From the NCBI GenBank assembly GCA_033065855.1, contig JAVXUO010003148.1, positions 124,001 through 188,000 of the forward strand: a DNA stretch of 64,000 bases, written 5' to 3'. Below the pieces are notes generated by a model. That model was given only the letters and a program-made list of their open reading frames with translations. It made no database searches and had not been told where the DNA came from. Positions 46,336 to 61,354 of the stretch are shown piece after piece. This DNA comes from Escallonia rubra (lineage: Eukaryota; Streptophyta; Magnoliopsida; Escalloniales; Escalloniaceae). Position numbers and translations under genes: made by a program. Numbering within the stretch: position 1 is the first letter of the stretch; every line of letters starts with the position of its first letter.

Positions 46336-46925
46336 ACGAGAATTTCATGCAGAACAAAAAAAAAGGGCAAAAGGGCAAAGTGGCCTACTCGAAATTTTCA
46401 CTGACACACTCACGGGTCTTATTTTCCTCTCTTTCACGGGTCTTCTTTCTTCTCTCTCCCTCACTTTTCTCTCTTTATAATTCATTCTCCCCAACTCTTT
46501 CTCGACAGAACCCTTTCTTCCACTCTCCATCATCTTTCCCAACTCTTTCTTCCATCTTCTTCATACTCCAAATCTTACCTACATAATCTCTACGATAACA
46601 CAAACAAAAAAATTCTATGCTAGAAGATCGGTGGATAACCGCTAGAAGATTAGTGGAATTATTTTTAAATATATCAAGTTTAAACCAAGTAAGTATTTCG
46701 AATTTTCTTATAATTCAATGTTAATTTCAAATTGTTCTTACCATAATTGTTCTTACCAGTGAATTGTTTAAATTGTGTTATACTTAAATTGTTCTTATCA
46801 TAGTCTCAAATTCGGGTTTCTTAGAAATTGAAATTAGGGATTGAACTAGTGTTTATGTTATGAAATTAGAGGTTTGCTTGAGATTCCAAATTAGGGTTTT
46901 TATTCAAAATTAGCGTTTATATATA

Positions 46926-47014
46926 TGTGTGTGTGTGTGTGATATTATTGGCGATTCTGCATCACCTATAATCCATGATGGTCGTACTCGGGTCCAACTA
47001 TAACTTCTCTACAC

Positions 47015-47092
<78 letters not shown>
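46926..47092. repeat. Inverted GT/CA microsatellites with inverted 71-bp segment, copy B
   Basis: Order: (GT)n 46926-46940, unique segment 46941-47011, (CA)n to about 47044, TA run, (GT)n 47059-47092. The unique segment lies in the opposite orientation to copy A. Confidence 0.5.
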
Positions 47093-47094
<2 letters not shown>

Positions 47095-50000
47095 TATTAT
47101 TGTGTTATGCTCATTTCTTGTTAATATGCCTCATTTTGTGTTATGCTCATCAAAATCTCCATAAAAAAAGTTTTTTAGAAGGGTGGTAACTTTGTACTCT
47201 CTGGCATCCTAAGAAATTGATGGCAGATAGCACGTTGAAAAAGCTTCCTAGTCATGTTTTCTTAGGCCACTTTTCGTGCATTAGCAAATTAAGTAGGCTG
47301 TGTATTGCAAACTTTATTTACCGGCGGAGAAAGACACGTATAAAATTTAACCCGTTGAAGCGGATAAATTTGATTGAAAGGAAGGAATATAATTTGGTTG
47401 AAAGGATTCAATTTTGCACTTGATGACATTAAATAAAAAAAAAAGAAAGTAGGGAAAACGCCAAGTTTTGTTAAGTGCATCAGGAAATAGGGGAAAAAGG
47501 GCTTTACAAACATTTATTTTAATAGCGTTCTAGAAAACAATTTTGACTTTCGACCGAATATTCCTGTTATCATCTTATTAGACTAACAGCAAGAGCTTTG
47601 CTCTAAACTGTACTCACACCCTCTGTCTTATATTTTTTGTCAACTAAGATTATATATTCGGACATCTAATCCTTAAATTAAAGTCAATAGTTTCTATTAC
47701 ATTAACTATTATCATTTGACAAGTCAAATTAAGACAAAGATTATGAGTAAATGCTTCGATGCTTGTAGCTCACAACTTAATGGAACGGAGGGAGTACTTG
47801 CTTTTCTAAATGTTGTGATCCATATAATTGTGGGACCCTTCCTTTCTTGTGTGGGGTTATGGTCGGTGTTTCTCCATGTTACGAAATCGTTCTAGATAAA
47901 TATGTATAGAACACAATAACCAAATAAGAAAACAAAAGATTTATGAGAGAACTCAAATCCACTTTGCACAAGTCAGATTTACAATACTCCCTCACGTGTA
48001 TCTCTCAATTGTTTTCCTACTCAAAGAAGGACTCTTCTTTCTTTCTTTCCTACTCAAAGAAAGACTCTCTTTTCTTGTCCTTAAACACAATACAAGACAC
48101 CTTACTTATACTTGGAGATAAGCAGTGATCTTCTCTATCCAACCAATGTGGGACAAGATGTCTTATATACTAAGGACCAAGTTGCAACCTTCTTTGAGTA
48201 ACCAATGTGGTATATAAATACAAGACATATATCAACAATCTCCACCTTGGCTTGTATTAACAAATTAACCACTCCATATGGAAAGTGTAATATGTTTTCA
48301 GTACATTCTTCATGTACTCCACCTTGCATCCCCTTTAAAGGTAGGGATGCACTCCACCTTGAACTCAGCAAGAAATAAGATGAATCAAGTTCAAGCAATG
48401 CTTGAACTTCTCTATCGTGACTGTCTTCATGAGCACATAAACTACGTAGGTCCTCGGCCCAATCTGCCGCTCACTGTAGCATAGCGTCGATCCCTTGTCC
48501 AACTGTAACACTATAATACCCTTACGTGCGTCAGCCCCATCCTTGGACACCAACGGGATCATCCACTCCGATTGGCCTTCTTTACCCGCCATCATCATCA
48601 CCCCGTAATATGGATTGAGCGTAGTGCTCGACTTCTCCATGAAGTCCATCCCAAGCACCACCCCAAGCTCATCCACATCGATGATGTTGAAGTCTGCCTT
48701 CCGTGTCCATCCGTCGATCCTCAAATTGACATTCTTGCTGACTCCCTTCGTTGGTCGCTCCTTGACATTCACATCCGTGAACCAACTCATATCCTTAGTT
48801 GGTTTTAGCCCAAGCCACTTGGCAACCCTTGGACTCATGAAGTTGTGGGTAGCCCCGGTATCCACAAGCGCTTCTTGAGTCTTCCCGACATCATCCACCG
48901 TTGAGTAGAGCAAGCCCCATTTCTTCTTCCTCTTCTTTCACTTGGCAGCTTCTTCCTTTGACTTATGAACGAATGCATTGACCATCTGTAATGTCCCCAT
49001 GTGTGTCTCCCCATCGCTGTTGAAAGAATTCCCCTTGCTGCCTTTGTACTTCTCGAGGAACGCAATCATCTTACCCTGTATGGGCAATCCCTCATGTAAT
49101 GTGGACCTGCACAGTAGAAGCATCCTCCTTTAGGCCCCCCATGAGCCGTGTGGTAACGAGAGTCACCCCACTTGCGACTTCCCTCGTGCTTCTTCTCCTC
49201 CTTGTGATGGCGGTAACGTCTCTCGTCCCCACTTTGCTCATCATCAGTTGCCCATGGCGAGCCACTCTTCAACCTACCGTCTCCCCCATATTTGGCACGC
49301 TCGTGCCTTGGAGATCTTGACCTCTCACCTTGCTTGAAGGCTTCCAACCTCTCGACAATCGACATGGCGGAAGCCAAGTCGTGAGGTTCCCTTCGCCGCA
49401 ATTCTGTGGCAACCCACTGCTGCAACCCGTCAACGAAGAAGCATAGTTGTTGCCTCTCAGACATCTTAGGTATTTTGAGCATCAAAGTCGAGTACTCCTT
49501 CACATACTCGCGGATACTTCCTTTTTGCCTCAGCTGGCGAAGGTTGATCATCACCATATCTTTCGCGCTCTCCAAATATAACTGCCTTTTTAGTTCACGC
49601 TTGAACTTCTCCCACGTTTTGACGTCGCACCCATCCGTATAGCAACGCCTGCACCATAAGGCAATTGTATCTGTAATGTACATGGTCGTCATCTGCACCT
49701 TCTCGTCGTCGATGTTGAGGGCTTCAAAGTACCATTCCAAGTGCCAAAAGCAGTTATCCACCTGCCTTGCCACTCTCGCTCCATCGTGCGATCTCGGCTC
49801 CGGCATTTTCTTTCGCCTTGGCTGCACCGCGATACACCCCTGCCTCGTAGCTCTTGTAAGCTCCCTCTTACAAGCAACTAGTTCTTCTTGGAGCTCCGTG
49901 ACTTATCCTTGGAGGTCCTTGCGCTGTTGCACCTCCCACTTGGTGAAATGGGCGACCCTCTCCTCGATCAAGTCATCTAGCTCCTCCGCGAACACATCGA

Positions 50001-50606
50001 CTTTCCGTTCCAGCACAGTTAATCGACTATCTACCTCCAAATCATCTAATCTATGGAAGATTAGCTCCACCTGACTTGCAACAGTCCGCTGCACCTTCTC
50101 CTCCTCGTCAATGTCGAGGGCTTCAAAATACCGTTCCAAGTGCCAAAAAAAGTTATCCACCTGCCTCGCCTCTCTCGTTCCATCGTACAATCTCGGCTTC
50201 GGTATTTTCTTTTGCTTTGGCTGCACCGCAATACACCCATGCCTCATAGCTCTTGTAAGTTCCTTCTTACAAGCAGCTAGTTCTTCTTGGAGCTCCGCGA
50301 CTTTTCCCTTGAGGTCCTTGCGCTGTTGCAAGTGCTCTCCAAGTGCCTCGAGCTCGCTCCTCATGCGTGCTTCTGCATCCCCTATCGCACCGCTCCAATC
50401 CTTCACCGTGCTCTACACTACAAGAAAACTAGCCTATAGTGTCGAAATTGTCTACGGCTCACACGGAGCTGTAGATACAAGTGTCCTTAGACCGACGGTT
50501 CAGGCTGAACCGTGGCCATTGCTTCTTCTCGAAATTGGAACCCAATTGCATCTGTGCCGGCCGTGGGAATTGGGTCGAAAATCAAAAAGAGCTTGGTTAT
50601 GGGTAG

Positions 50607-51293
<687 letters not shown>

Positions 51294-52439
51294 CTTATGT
51301 ATACTAGTTTTGGTTTCAATGGTGGTGTTTCTCGCTTGCATAATATTGTTACTGATGTTTATTGGCCACACAACTTGTTAGAGTACGCTGTTGTATAAGT
51401 CGAAATATATTGGAATTTTGTGACTTTTTTGGAGAGGGAGGAAACTATGTGACTGCTATGGTGATGGACTGTTAAGGAGAAGAGTGGGGAGGGTAAGGGT
51501 GAGAGGTTAGAGAATATGGTTTGGTGGAGGCTAACAGGTCCAGATGTGCTTCACTGACTATTTGGACTGCTGAATGTATAAATTAATGATTACAACGTTT
51601 AAGGGTAAGACGAGGGGATTGGGGTGGGTGCTTGAATGTTTAGGCCATTAGAAGTTACAACTGCACAGTGTCATCTGAACTTCATTTTCTGTTTGCACCA
51701 CTAACAACTAGTTAGATAGAGTTATAGCTTAAATGTTTTATGCATACAATGTAAAATTTTAGAACTTCATGTGAACTAAATCAGATATTACACTTTGTAT
51801 GTTGCTTACCCTTGTTTTATCCTAAGTTGTATTTTGGTACTGTTATTTTTAATTGGCATACGTCTGCAGTCTCACTTTTATGGTTCTTCATGCTAGTGGG
51901 TTCAATCTCATTTACGTTGCTTCCTTGAAATTTTTAAATGACCATTTTGCTAGTAGCTGGCCATTCGTGTCAGGAAGCATAAATCAAGAAGTTCAACCAT
52001 TTTACGTCAATTGTTGTTCTTTTAAGAATGTTTTGGTGACCATTTTGTTATTGAACTTCTAATACATATACACAATCAAATAATGAGTATATGTTTGCAT
52101 TTGCCGGTGGAATTAGAAAGCGTTGATGAAATGTGATCGGTGCCTTAAATGGTGACGAGATAACTACATTTTGCTTTTGGTTGGACATTGGATAGTTTGG
52201 TAGTCACAAGGCCTTTTGTGGTTGTTATCATTCTAGGCACTTAGAACTAGTGGTTATCTCTAATTTTGGAGTTAATGTAAATTATTCATTTGAGACGTTT
52301 GGATGATATGAGGATTTTGGATGTTATACTTCAATTCACTTTTGTTTTTATCTTCTTATGGTTGCAATGTGTATGAACTAAATTGGGTTACTTGATGTTT
52401 TGATGTGGTACATATTGGAATAGGTGAAGTAGGTATACA

Positions 52440-53460
52440 TGTATATAAATATTTGTAATTTGGTAAAATGAAAATAACACCATGTTACAACGCTAAGAAG
52501 CGTCCCAAAAGAGTTACTGGGATGCTCTTTAGCGTCGCTACATGACATATTAAAGTATTATGCTTTAGCACTTTATAGGACGTTTGTTTGCGTTTTGTTA
52601 AGCCTTACTTTTAGGGACGCACGCAAAGACGCTACTAAGTGCCCCAAAAGAGTTATTGGAACGCTCAATAGCGTCGCAATAGGGCATACCAAAGTCTTCT
52701 AGTTAAGCACTTTTTAGGACGCTTATTTTGCGTCTTGTTAGCCTTACCCTTATTGACGCGCTTTTGATGCATCCGCATAACTTATTGTGACGGCGTCTAA
52801 TGGGGCGGGGTTACGACGCAATTCAAAACGTCCTTATGTTAAAAGCGTCCTTACATGTATAACCGTAGGCATAACCTTCAACCTCCCGTAGAGTTAAGTT
52901 TAATACTTGTATCGCATGCTTTTTGTTATTACCTATCTTAACCTTCTTCCACGAGATTGTTATGCATTTGGCTAAACTATAGAGTTAAGTCCCTAAGGCA
53001 TTGTGATTTTAGTTAATTTGATTGGCATGATTATGGTTCCCTTACTGGTGCATCTATTGATCTTGCAGTAGCGGTTCTATAAGTTGGTGCTTGGCAGGGG
53101 TGTAGTGATAGCATGGAAATGATTTTGTAAATATTTTTTTTGACAAATAAGGAGCTATGCCTACGGTATGTACCGTAGGCATAGGTTGGGAATAAAAATA
53201 AGAATATTGCTATGCCTACGGTAGTACCGTAGGCATAGCTATAAAAATAATAATACAGCTATGCCTACGGTAGTACCGTAGTCATAGCTGGGAATAAGTG
53301 GGCTACGGTATAACCGTAGGCATAACCTTCAACCCCCGTAGGCATAGATCTAGGGCATCGCCACTTCTAGCTACGGTATAGTACCGTAGGGATAGGCTAT
53401 GCCTACGGGACATGGCACCTATACCTACGGTACTGTACCGTAGGCATAAGCTGGTTTTCT
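52440..53460. repeat. Subterminal repeats of the Pack-CACTA element
   Basis: Two families. At 52480-52860, AGCGTC/GACGCT motifs recur (AAAAGAGTTAYTGGRAYGCT twice). At 53150-53460, GCTATGCCTACGGTAGTACC and related palindromes around TACGGTA(G)TACCGTA occur at least six times. Such arrays are the usual binding region for CACTA TnpA-type proteins. Confidence 0.5.
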
Positions 53461-55024
53461 TGTAGTGCTACCATATGCCAAAATTCGTACCCCGTCGAAT
53501 TGTCACAGGCATACTTCATGGTCATGTTGTTCTACATATTTATCCTCTACGAAATCGTTCTAGATAAATATGTATAGAACACGATAACCAAATAAGAAAA
53601 CACAAGATTTATGAGAGAACTCAAATCCACTTTCCACAAGTCAGATTTATAACGCTTCATCACATGTATCTCTCAACTGTTTTCCTACTCAAAGAAAGAC
53701 TCTTCTTTCTTTCTTTCCTACTCAAAGAAAGACTCTCATTTCTTGTCCTTAAACACAATACAAGACACCTTACTTATACTTGGAGATAAGCAGTGATCTT
53801 CTCTATCCAAACAATGTGAGACAAGATGTCTTATATACTAAGGATCAAGTTGCAACCTTCTTTAAGTAATCAATGTTGGATATAAATACAAGACATATAT
53901 CAACACTCCAATTTGGTAAAGGGGCAATATTTTTTGGATAAGGGAAGGGATGGGCTACTTTCATCGTCTAGCGTACACCCAAGTAGACCAATAAAGTGAA
54001 TCAAGTGAAGTACACAAGGGCATATATATGTGTCTGGGGTTCGTCAGTTTCAACACACCATTATAATCTCTTCCTTAAGGTTTAAACTTTGAGTTATTAG
54101 TGCATTTCTCTTATCTTGCTGTCTACTTTCGGGCACGTTGCACTGGAGAAGATGGTGTTATTCACATTGACTCGGTCAATGATTAATGTGGTTTCTATCC
54201 ATTCTTGTTCTTTTGGATAAGACGGAATTAGCATATTTGTTGACCTGTTATGGCACCTAAAGATGCAATAATGTACACTCTTCAGTTCTCAGCGGTTGAG
54301 GACACACAGTAGTCCAACATGCAATTAGTCCAACATGCGTACAAAATTGATGGCCATTTGACAATTTAATCAAAGTTTCACTTTCAATGCACCTTCTTGA
54401 ACACACAGTAGTCCAACATGCGTACAAAATTGATGATGGTCGTCGATGAATCTTCCAACTGAGAAGCTAAGGCAGATTGTTCAGGTTGAAAAAGAGTTAC
54501 ACCGTGACATGGTTGGCCTGTCATGCTTCAATGCATCTTCTTGAACACAGAATAGTCAAACATACATGCATCCCAGATATTCATCGAAGTTGCATTCTCA
54601 TTGCATCTTCTTGAATACACAGTAGTCCAACATGCATGCATGGAAACAAGAATATACGTCACTAGTGACAACTTCTCTAGTGATAAGAAAATGTTGTCAC
54701 TATTGGCTCTGAGTAACAAAGTTGCCGCTAATTGCTTCCGGCCATGCATTTATCAAGTGATAAAACTGGTGTCTTCGCCGATTCTTGTCACTAATTCATT
54801 GGTGGCAACACTGTCCAGTTAAATGGCATGTTTTTACAAGATATATAGTGGCGATACCAACCTTTTCGTCACTATTCTTACTATCAGTAGTAACAAAGAC
54901 GTGTACATTTATAGCTGAAATGACTTCCGTGTGCATGATAATATAATTAGGGCATTTAGGGCTTTGTGGCTTTAGGAAGAGTAATTGCAGAAATATATGA
55001 ATACAACAGGGTAAGATAGAGATA

Positions 55025-55113
55025 CATCCTTACGCAAATACTTGCAATTAGCACCTCAAGTGATAGAACTGGTGTATCGAGGTGGTAATTGCGTAAGTAT
55101 TTGCGTAAGGATG
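55025..55113. repeat. Long hairpin, copy B
   Basis: Same arms as 25677-25765, with one difference in the loop. Confidence 0.5.
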
Positions 55114-55692
55114 TTTGACTAAAGCAACTAGTTTTTCATGGTCATTAAACATCTATTTGTCCCGTTTTACAATATGACATGAACGGTGACTTAGCTGCAT
55201 ATTATGTTGGGCATACAATAGGAGAAGATTAGGTTCAACCAAGCTGCTCCCTGAAACACTATGGTTGGAATTTTTTTAACCATGCTTGGTTCCTAAACGA
55301 GATCTCTTTACTCATTCTCAGAGATTTAAATGAAAGCATAATCTTCGGTTTTCAGGCCGAAGCAAGTAAACTCCACAGGGGTACCATGTTTACAGGATGT
55401 GTTCTGTCAAAGAAATCTATTTCGTCGGAATTCTTCTTTTAGCCCTCGAGGTTTTGCCGTATTCTTCTATGCTATTTGCTCATCAAAATCCTTCGAAAAA
55501 AGGGACTAGGCTCTTAACGCACGTTTGTTGTGATAGAAAAATGATATTGTTGTATTTTAGCGATAAAAATAGTCACTATAATTTTTAACAAAAATAAGAA
55601 AACACTTATAATTTTTGTGACTAAATAAATAAAGTTTGTTGGAAAGGTGGTAATTTGTACTCATCTGACATCATTAGAAACAAGAAAATACT

Positions 55693-56342
55693 CCGTGGTT
55701 GTCTAACATCGTGTCATTATATATGATGTTAGACTATCTATAAAATCGTGCCAGCTAAGCAATCTTGTAAAATAGTGGGGCGTTAACTTAAATCACTGTT
55801 TACCATGATTTGCATCCCTGGATAAGTTGATGACAGTGGTGGTGCAATTTCAGAAGAAGAGGTCGAGGGCGAGGTGAGGGAACAGGCGGCGTCGGCACTG
55901 TCGACGAGGGGGTAAAGTGATTGGGGTGGTGAGAACGGGGGTGGGGGGGCAAAATCAGTGAGTTGTGTCTTTTTATCAGATGTGGTCACAGCGGTTGCCT
56001 TCATGGTGCAGCAGTTGTTGTGGGCAGCAGGTGGTAATGTTGCCGTGGTTGTGGGCGGCTGGTGGTTGTGCAATGCCGTGGGTAGAATGATGAAAGAGAG
56101 ACGGTCGTGGTGGTCATTGGTAGTGAACAATGGGTGTGGTGGTTTGGTCTCCAATGGATCTAGGTGGAGAGAGAGAGATGATGAATGGCATAGAGATGTG
56201 GTTTTGTATTGTAGTCACTCGTAACCATGATTAAATTTAATCTCCAACTGAACATATTGGTTCCAATTTTCCATTAATTCGTACAATATTACTGATAGTC
56301 TAACACCATATATGATGCTGACGAGACACTAGACAACCACTA
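55693..56342. mobile_element. MITE-like element, copy B
   Basis: Counterpart of 26345-26993 with the same imperfect terminal inverted repeats and G-rich interior. Confidence 0.5.
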
Positions 56343-56567
56343 AATAGTTAGAAACTGATAGCAGGATGCATGTTGAAGAGCTTCCTAACCATGTTTTCTT
56401 GGGCCCGCTTTTCGGTAGCAATTGAATATTAGGCTATGTATGCCAAAGTTCTTCTTATTTCGCGTTTCCATTTATTTGTACGTCAATTCTGAAATTGAGA
56501 AAATTGGTGTCTGACAGGTGTTTCTTGAAGGTCCTTTAAAAAACATTTTAAACCAAGTTGTTTTTAA

Positions 56568-59500
56568 TACTACAAGGAAAAAGCTCTACACCGGCGGCCG
56601 GTATGGTGCCGCAAAAAGTGAAAAAACCGCTGTCGTAGGCTTACACGGTGCTACAGGACCGTCGCCTTTACTGACGTTTCCGTAGAGTTATGCCGGTGCT
56701 TGAATGGATCTATACTAGCGATCGACCGCCTCTAAAAGTGTTCCCTCATCCGTCTTCTAATGTCACCAATAGCAGCGGTCTCAACCTATGCCGGCGGTTA
56801 TGGGCGCTGGCATAGGTAAATTTCTAATTTCTTACATATTTGGATTAAATAGCAAAGCCAGCGCTAAGAACCGTCGCGGTAGGTATTATTTTTATTTTAT
56901 TAAATTGTTGAATAATTGGTCTATGTCAAGGGTCCCATGCGCCGTTATAGGTTTTTTTTTGCATTTGTTTTTCTTCAAATGTATGAACTTATGCCAACAC
57001 ATACGACCGCCGGCATAGGCTTATTTTAGAATTTTTTATTAAAATAATACACTTATGCCGGCGACATTGACCGCCTCCATAAGCTATCACCCAAAAGAAA
57101 AGGAGAGCAAAATGCTAGACAACGCGGACATTGCCAACCGCCTATATAAAGATTTCTTTGTGCCTTGCATTGCTTTTCTAATATCATATATCTAGTAAAA
57201 GCCAAATGCAAGTTAAACCTAAATTAGGACTTGATTGGTCACAAAAGAACCACAATCTATCCAAATCCAGAACAATAACACATGTTTGTCTAAAAATTAA
57301 GAAGCGAAGTCAAATACTTTTTGCAATTTTGTACAAAACCTAGTAAATCCTCATGCACATTTCCAAATGAACCCGGCAACGGCCCATGCATATGATCAAC
57401 ATTAACCACCAAGACCAAGATTAATCCATTTGTATTCACCTCGGCAACGACCTAATACAGAGGTAACACATGTTAAACATATAGAATAAGAAAGGGGTAC
57501 AACATATGCTAATCGCTTCACACTTCAAATATGTTCAACAAAGAATATGTTCACATATTAAACACAAATAGCACATCTTTGAATCTCATTTTGTGCTTGT
57601 TATTTTTCAACTGTTAGGCAAAAGCTTTTGGTGCATGTTGTTACTCTTGCATAGCTGTCACTTTCCATCATGAAATCTTGATAAAGCTACCAATTGATCA
57701 ACAACATAAAAGGAAGTTAAAAGTTAGATTTTGCGAAAATATTACCCTAGAGCTAGAGAACTAGGACTGTCCTTGACTCTGACACATGAGTTGATTAATA
57801 GCTTCTTCCATTTTAGCCATTTTTGCCTTGACTTCATCCATTAGCGACAATACTTGCTCTATACTTTCATCAAGAATATACCTGCACATCACCATCCTGC
57901 CAGGAAGTAACCAAGGTGTTCCACTGGTCCCTATCAACCCTGGTCTCTTTCGCAATTTTCCTCTGGGATCCAGGAATCTCATTTGGATTGAAATATTCCT
58001 TCTTCACTTTATATTTCCACTCCCTCCACTTCTTGTTAAGGCTAGTCATGATAGCCTCCTTTGCAAGCGGATGATTTGTGGTGAATCTTTTCTGCAAGCA
58101 AGAACAAAGTAGAACACGAATTAATTAGCATATGGAGAAAGAGTTGGCGTGGTAAAGAATGCACAACCTCACTTGACAGTATTTAAGATACTGAGACAAC
58201 AAAAAGTGATAACAACATTACAATAAGACTTTGATCAGAAATAACAGCAGATCCGAATAGTATATACACGGATTAGTTAATTCAGATGAAGAACAATAGG
58301 TACTACAGTACTAGCATGCACAAACAACCAAACTCACAAGGGGATTTGGGAGGTAATCCAACTTCTGCTACCTCTCTTATGCAGCTCATAATCTGTTCAA
58401 TGTTACTGGCCAAATTTCAAACTGCATGAATTGTTGGTGTCATGCACTTGGCGTCAACAACACGATTTGGCCTTAACTGTATGCACTTGTTCCTTTTTAT
58501 GGGGGAATGAAACATGAACCTTAACCATGCACATGAAGGGACAGACTCTAACCACGTTGGCTTGGTCCAAACAGAAATGACAGACTACCATGTTTTGTGA
58601 TTTTAATGTTAAAAATGGCCTCAAATCATTTCTTCTCGTACACAAACTAAGATAGTATTTAAAGAGGTAATCTTGAAAAGCATGACCTAAGGAAAAGAAA
58701 GAGTGATATAGATCTTCCTTTTCTTGTGAATTTAAAACAATTCTGAAAAATAATGGAGGATTTTAGTGTTCTGGCCCTACATAGGTCTTCCATGGCTGTC
58801 TTCTGCTTCTTTTTGCTAAGTTTCCACTGAAAACTTTCCCCCAAAATAAGAGTCCTACTCTTTCATCCCACATTCAGCTTATATCAGGTAATGATGTTAG
58901 TTGTTCCAAATTTTTCAAGAAGGTAAGCTCTGTAAGGTTTATGAATAATACTGCCCTCACTTTACTGCTCTTTGGAATTTTTCTCGATTTTACGGATAGA
59001 TTAATAAACGCCCGAGAAAGACACTATGGTTGGGATCCTTAGTGATAAGGTTACTCCTTAGTGATAGGCCATGTTCCTTATGTGTCACAAAGGAACTACT
59101 AATGAAGCTTAAACTCTACGGAAAGACAAAAACTTTCAAAAATGCTTACCATAGAAGCTGTCCTTGGTCAAGTAAATAGCAAAATAAAGCACTAACCAGC
59201 AGTAGACCCCCCTTGGTTGGTTAATTCTTCAGTTGCTACAACAGTCTCAGGATTAGCCTCATCAACATCCAAGGCCTCGGTGTTCATCTTGATAACACGT
59301 CTGTCATCGGCATCACCAAGTGAAGTGTCTATGGGTGGCATCTCCCTATTGCTGCACCCAGCCACTTCGCGGTGTTGGTTCTGAAGCCGAAAAACCATAG
59401 AGATATTGTACACCTAAATGTTACAAGAAAACATTTCCAAAGACATTGATCAATTTATTTGCATAATCTAAATAACATGCATGCAAAAGACATAATAAGT

Positions 59501-61354
59501 TATCAAGTTAGATTAAAAAATTATGCCTGAATCTAAACTTAAACCAAACAACAAAAAACAAGTATGACACTAAAAAGTCGACACATAGAAAATCCCATTT
59601 TAGCTTAACTCTTTTCCATCCTATCAAACAAGCTCTAACAGTGAAGAAGCTTGTGACAGCAGAATATTAGGAAGGAAGCGGGTTCCAAGGAAACACAACA
59701 ATATGTATTATGAACTTGAAATACAAGTAGTTGATTTAAGTTTTTATTCTAATTCAAAGGCAAAAGGTTAGAGTCATGCTCCAATAACTATGTCCATCAG
59801 TAACTTACGGCCAGCATCCTTTTTGAAACTAAAGGGAGAACATCCATAACAATGGCCACTAAAAAGGAGTACTACTTGTTAACAAACCAACATCCAACTT
59901 ATACTCACACTTGATTGAAAGATATATGTGACGGACAAAGAACAAGGCCGCACGAAAACCAAAAGTTCCAACATAAAAAAGAAACCATAGCGTATGCAAG
60001 CCATGTAACCAAAGAAAAACGTGGTTTGAATAAATCCTGACATATCCGATCGCATGTAGTAGTAATATAGGCAGCAATCATATATGAACAAGCCAGTTCA
60101 TCCACCACAAAAGGAAGGACCTGAAGGTAATCACCAAACTATGTAAGTTAATGCTTCAAAAAATTCACATGACACCTTGGAGTAGTCCATTTGTAAACAC
60201 ATGCGTGTTTGAGTTCTCCTCCAGAAATGCTGGCATACTTGCAAGACTACTACTCTAATCTGGCACTTGCGAGACTATAATCACTGCTTCAATTCAGGTC
60301 TGTCTGCATTAACTGTCTAACCTTATCAGGAGCCCTAGATTTATCTACATGCCTTCATTTCAGCAAATCATATTTGGGACTAATTTTGCTTCCTTTATGC
60401 TAGTACAACCATGCCATTCCCCAAATGATTCAGAACCAGCTATGAGTAAAAAGTGATGTCACAGGAAAAAATGCCGGCCAAAAAAGAGACCAAATATAAG
60501 GGAGGGGTAATCAGCAAATTTACTTTATTCTATAGCTAGGTAATCATTCAGACACTCTCACCCAACTTACATATCGTAGAGCACAAATCGATCTGATAAA
60601 CTAGTGAAATCAGAAGAGTTTCTATGTCTCTTCTTTAATAATTCCTCATCAATGACGTATTCACTTTCTGAAACGAACTCAGCGAGAAGAAAAAATAAAT
60701 GAAACCAGGAGTGCCAAAGCTATCTTGGAATCGGAATAAGCTTTCTAGACATCATAGAAACGATCAATTGACATTAATTGTTGCTTGAGTGAAAGAAATA
60801 GTTACCTGATTAGATGAATCCCAAAGTGTGTTCAATCCTAGAGCAAATTGAAGAATCGTTTGAGAGAAGAGTTGAGACTTCAGATCTGGAAAAGCGAAGA
60901 GTAGAGAAGAGAAATGCAGCAAAAGTGACGGATTAATGGAGAACGGAGAAGAAGAGAGAGGAAAGAGTAGAGAGAGAGTCGAACCTGATGATGCGTCGTG
61001 TGAGAGAGACGTGAGAGATGGACCATAATCGTGTGTTAAGAGGAAGAAAACATCAAAATAAAAAGAAGAAAAATGGAATATAAAACCACATGTTCTGTGC
61101 CGGCGGTCGGTGAGTCGGCTACAAGGGTAGGACTGCCGGCATAGAACACCTTTTGGCGCTAAATTTTGGCGCTTATACTTTTTGGTGAAAATATGATCTA
61201 TGGCAGCGCTGGACATGCAACCGCCGGCTTAAAGCGTCGCTATAGATCCTATGGCAACGGTTGTCGTGGAGGTGCCGTCATAACCCATGTACGACAACGC
61301 CTTCGTGAGGCCGCCGGCATAGAGCGTCGCGACAGATCACTTTTTTTGTTTATA
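56568..61354 (-). mobile_element. CACTA-type element carrying a TnpA-like gene, copy B
   Basis: Counterpart of 27219-31937 with the same TACTACAAGGAAAAAGCTCT left end and GCCGGC-rich subterminal regions. It retains about 90 bp of A/G-rich sequence (about 60935-61025) absent from A. Confidence 0.5.
57761..59380 (-). pseudogene. TnpA-like (Transposase_24) gene remnant, copy B
   Basis: Same exons as in copy A: 59380 to about 59192 (NQHREVAGCSNREMPPIDTS), then from about 58091 (HPLAKEAIMTSLNKK, REWKYKVKKEYFNPNE, TRVDRDQWNTLV), then the coiled-coil tail (EQVLSLMDEVKAKMAKMEEA, stop at 57761-57763) in a shifted frame. A leader exon likely ends near 60808 with CATCTAATCAG. Defective in the same way as A. 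Confidence 0.5.
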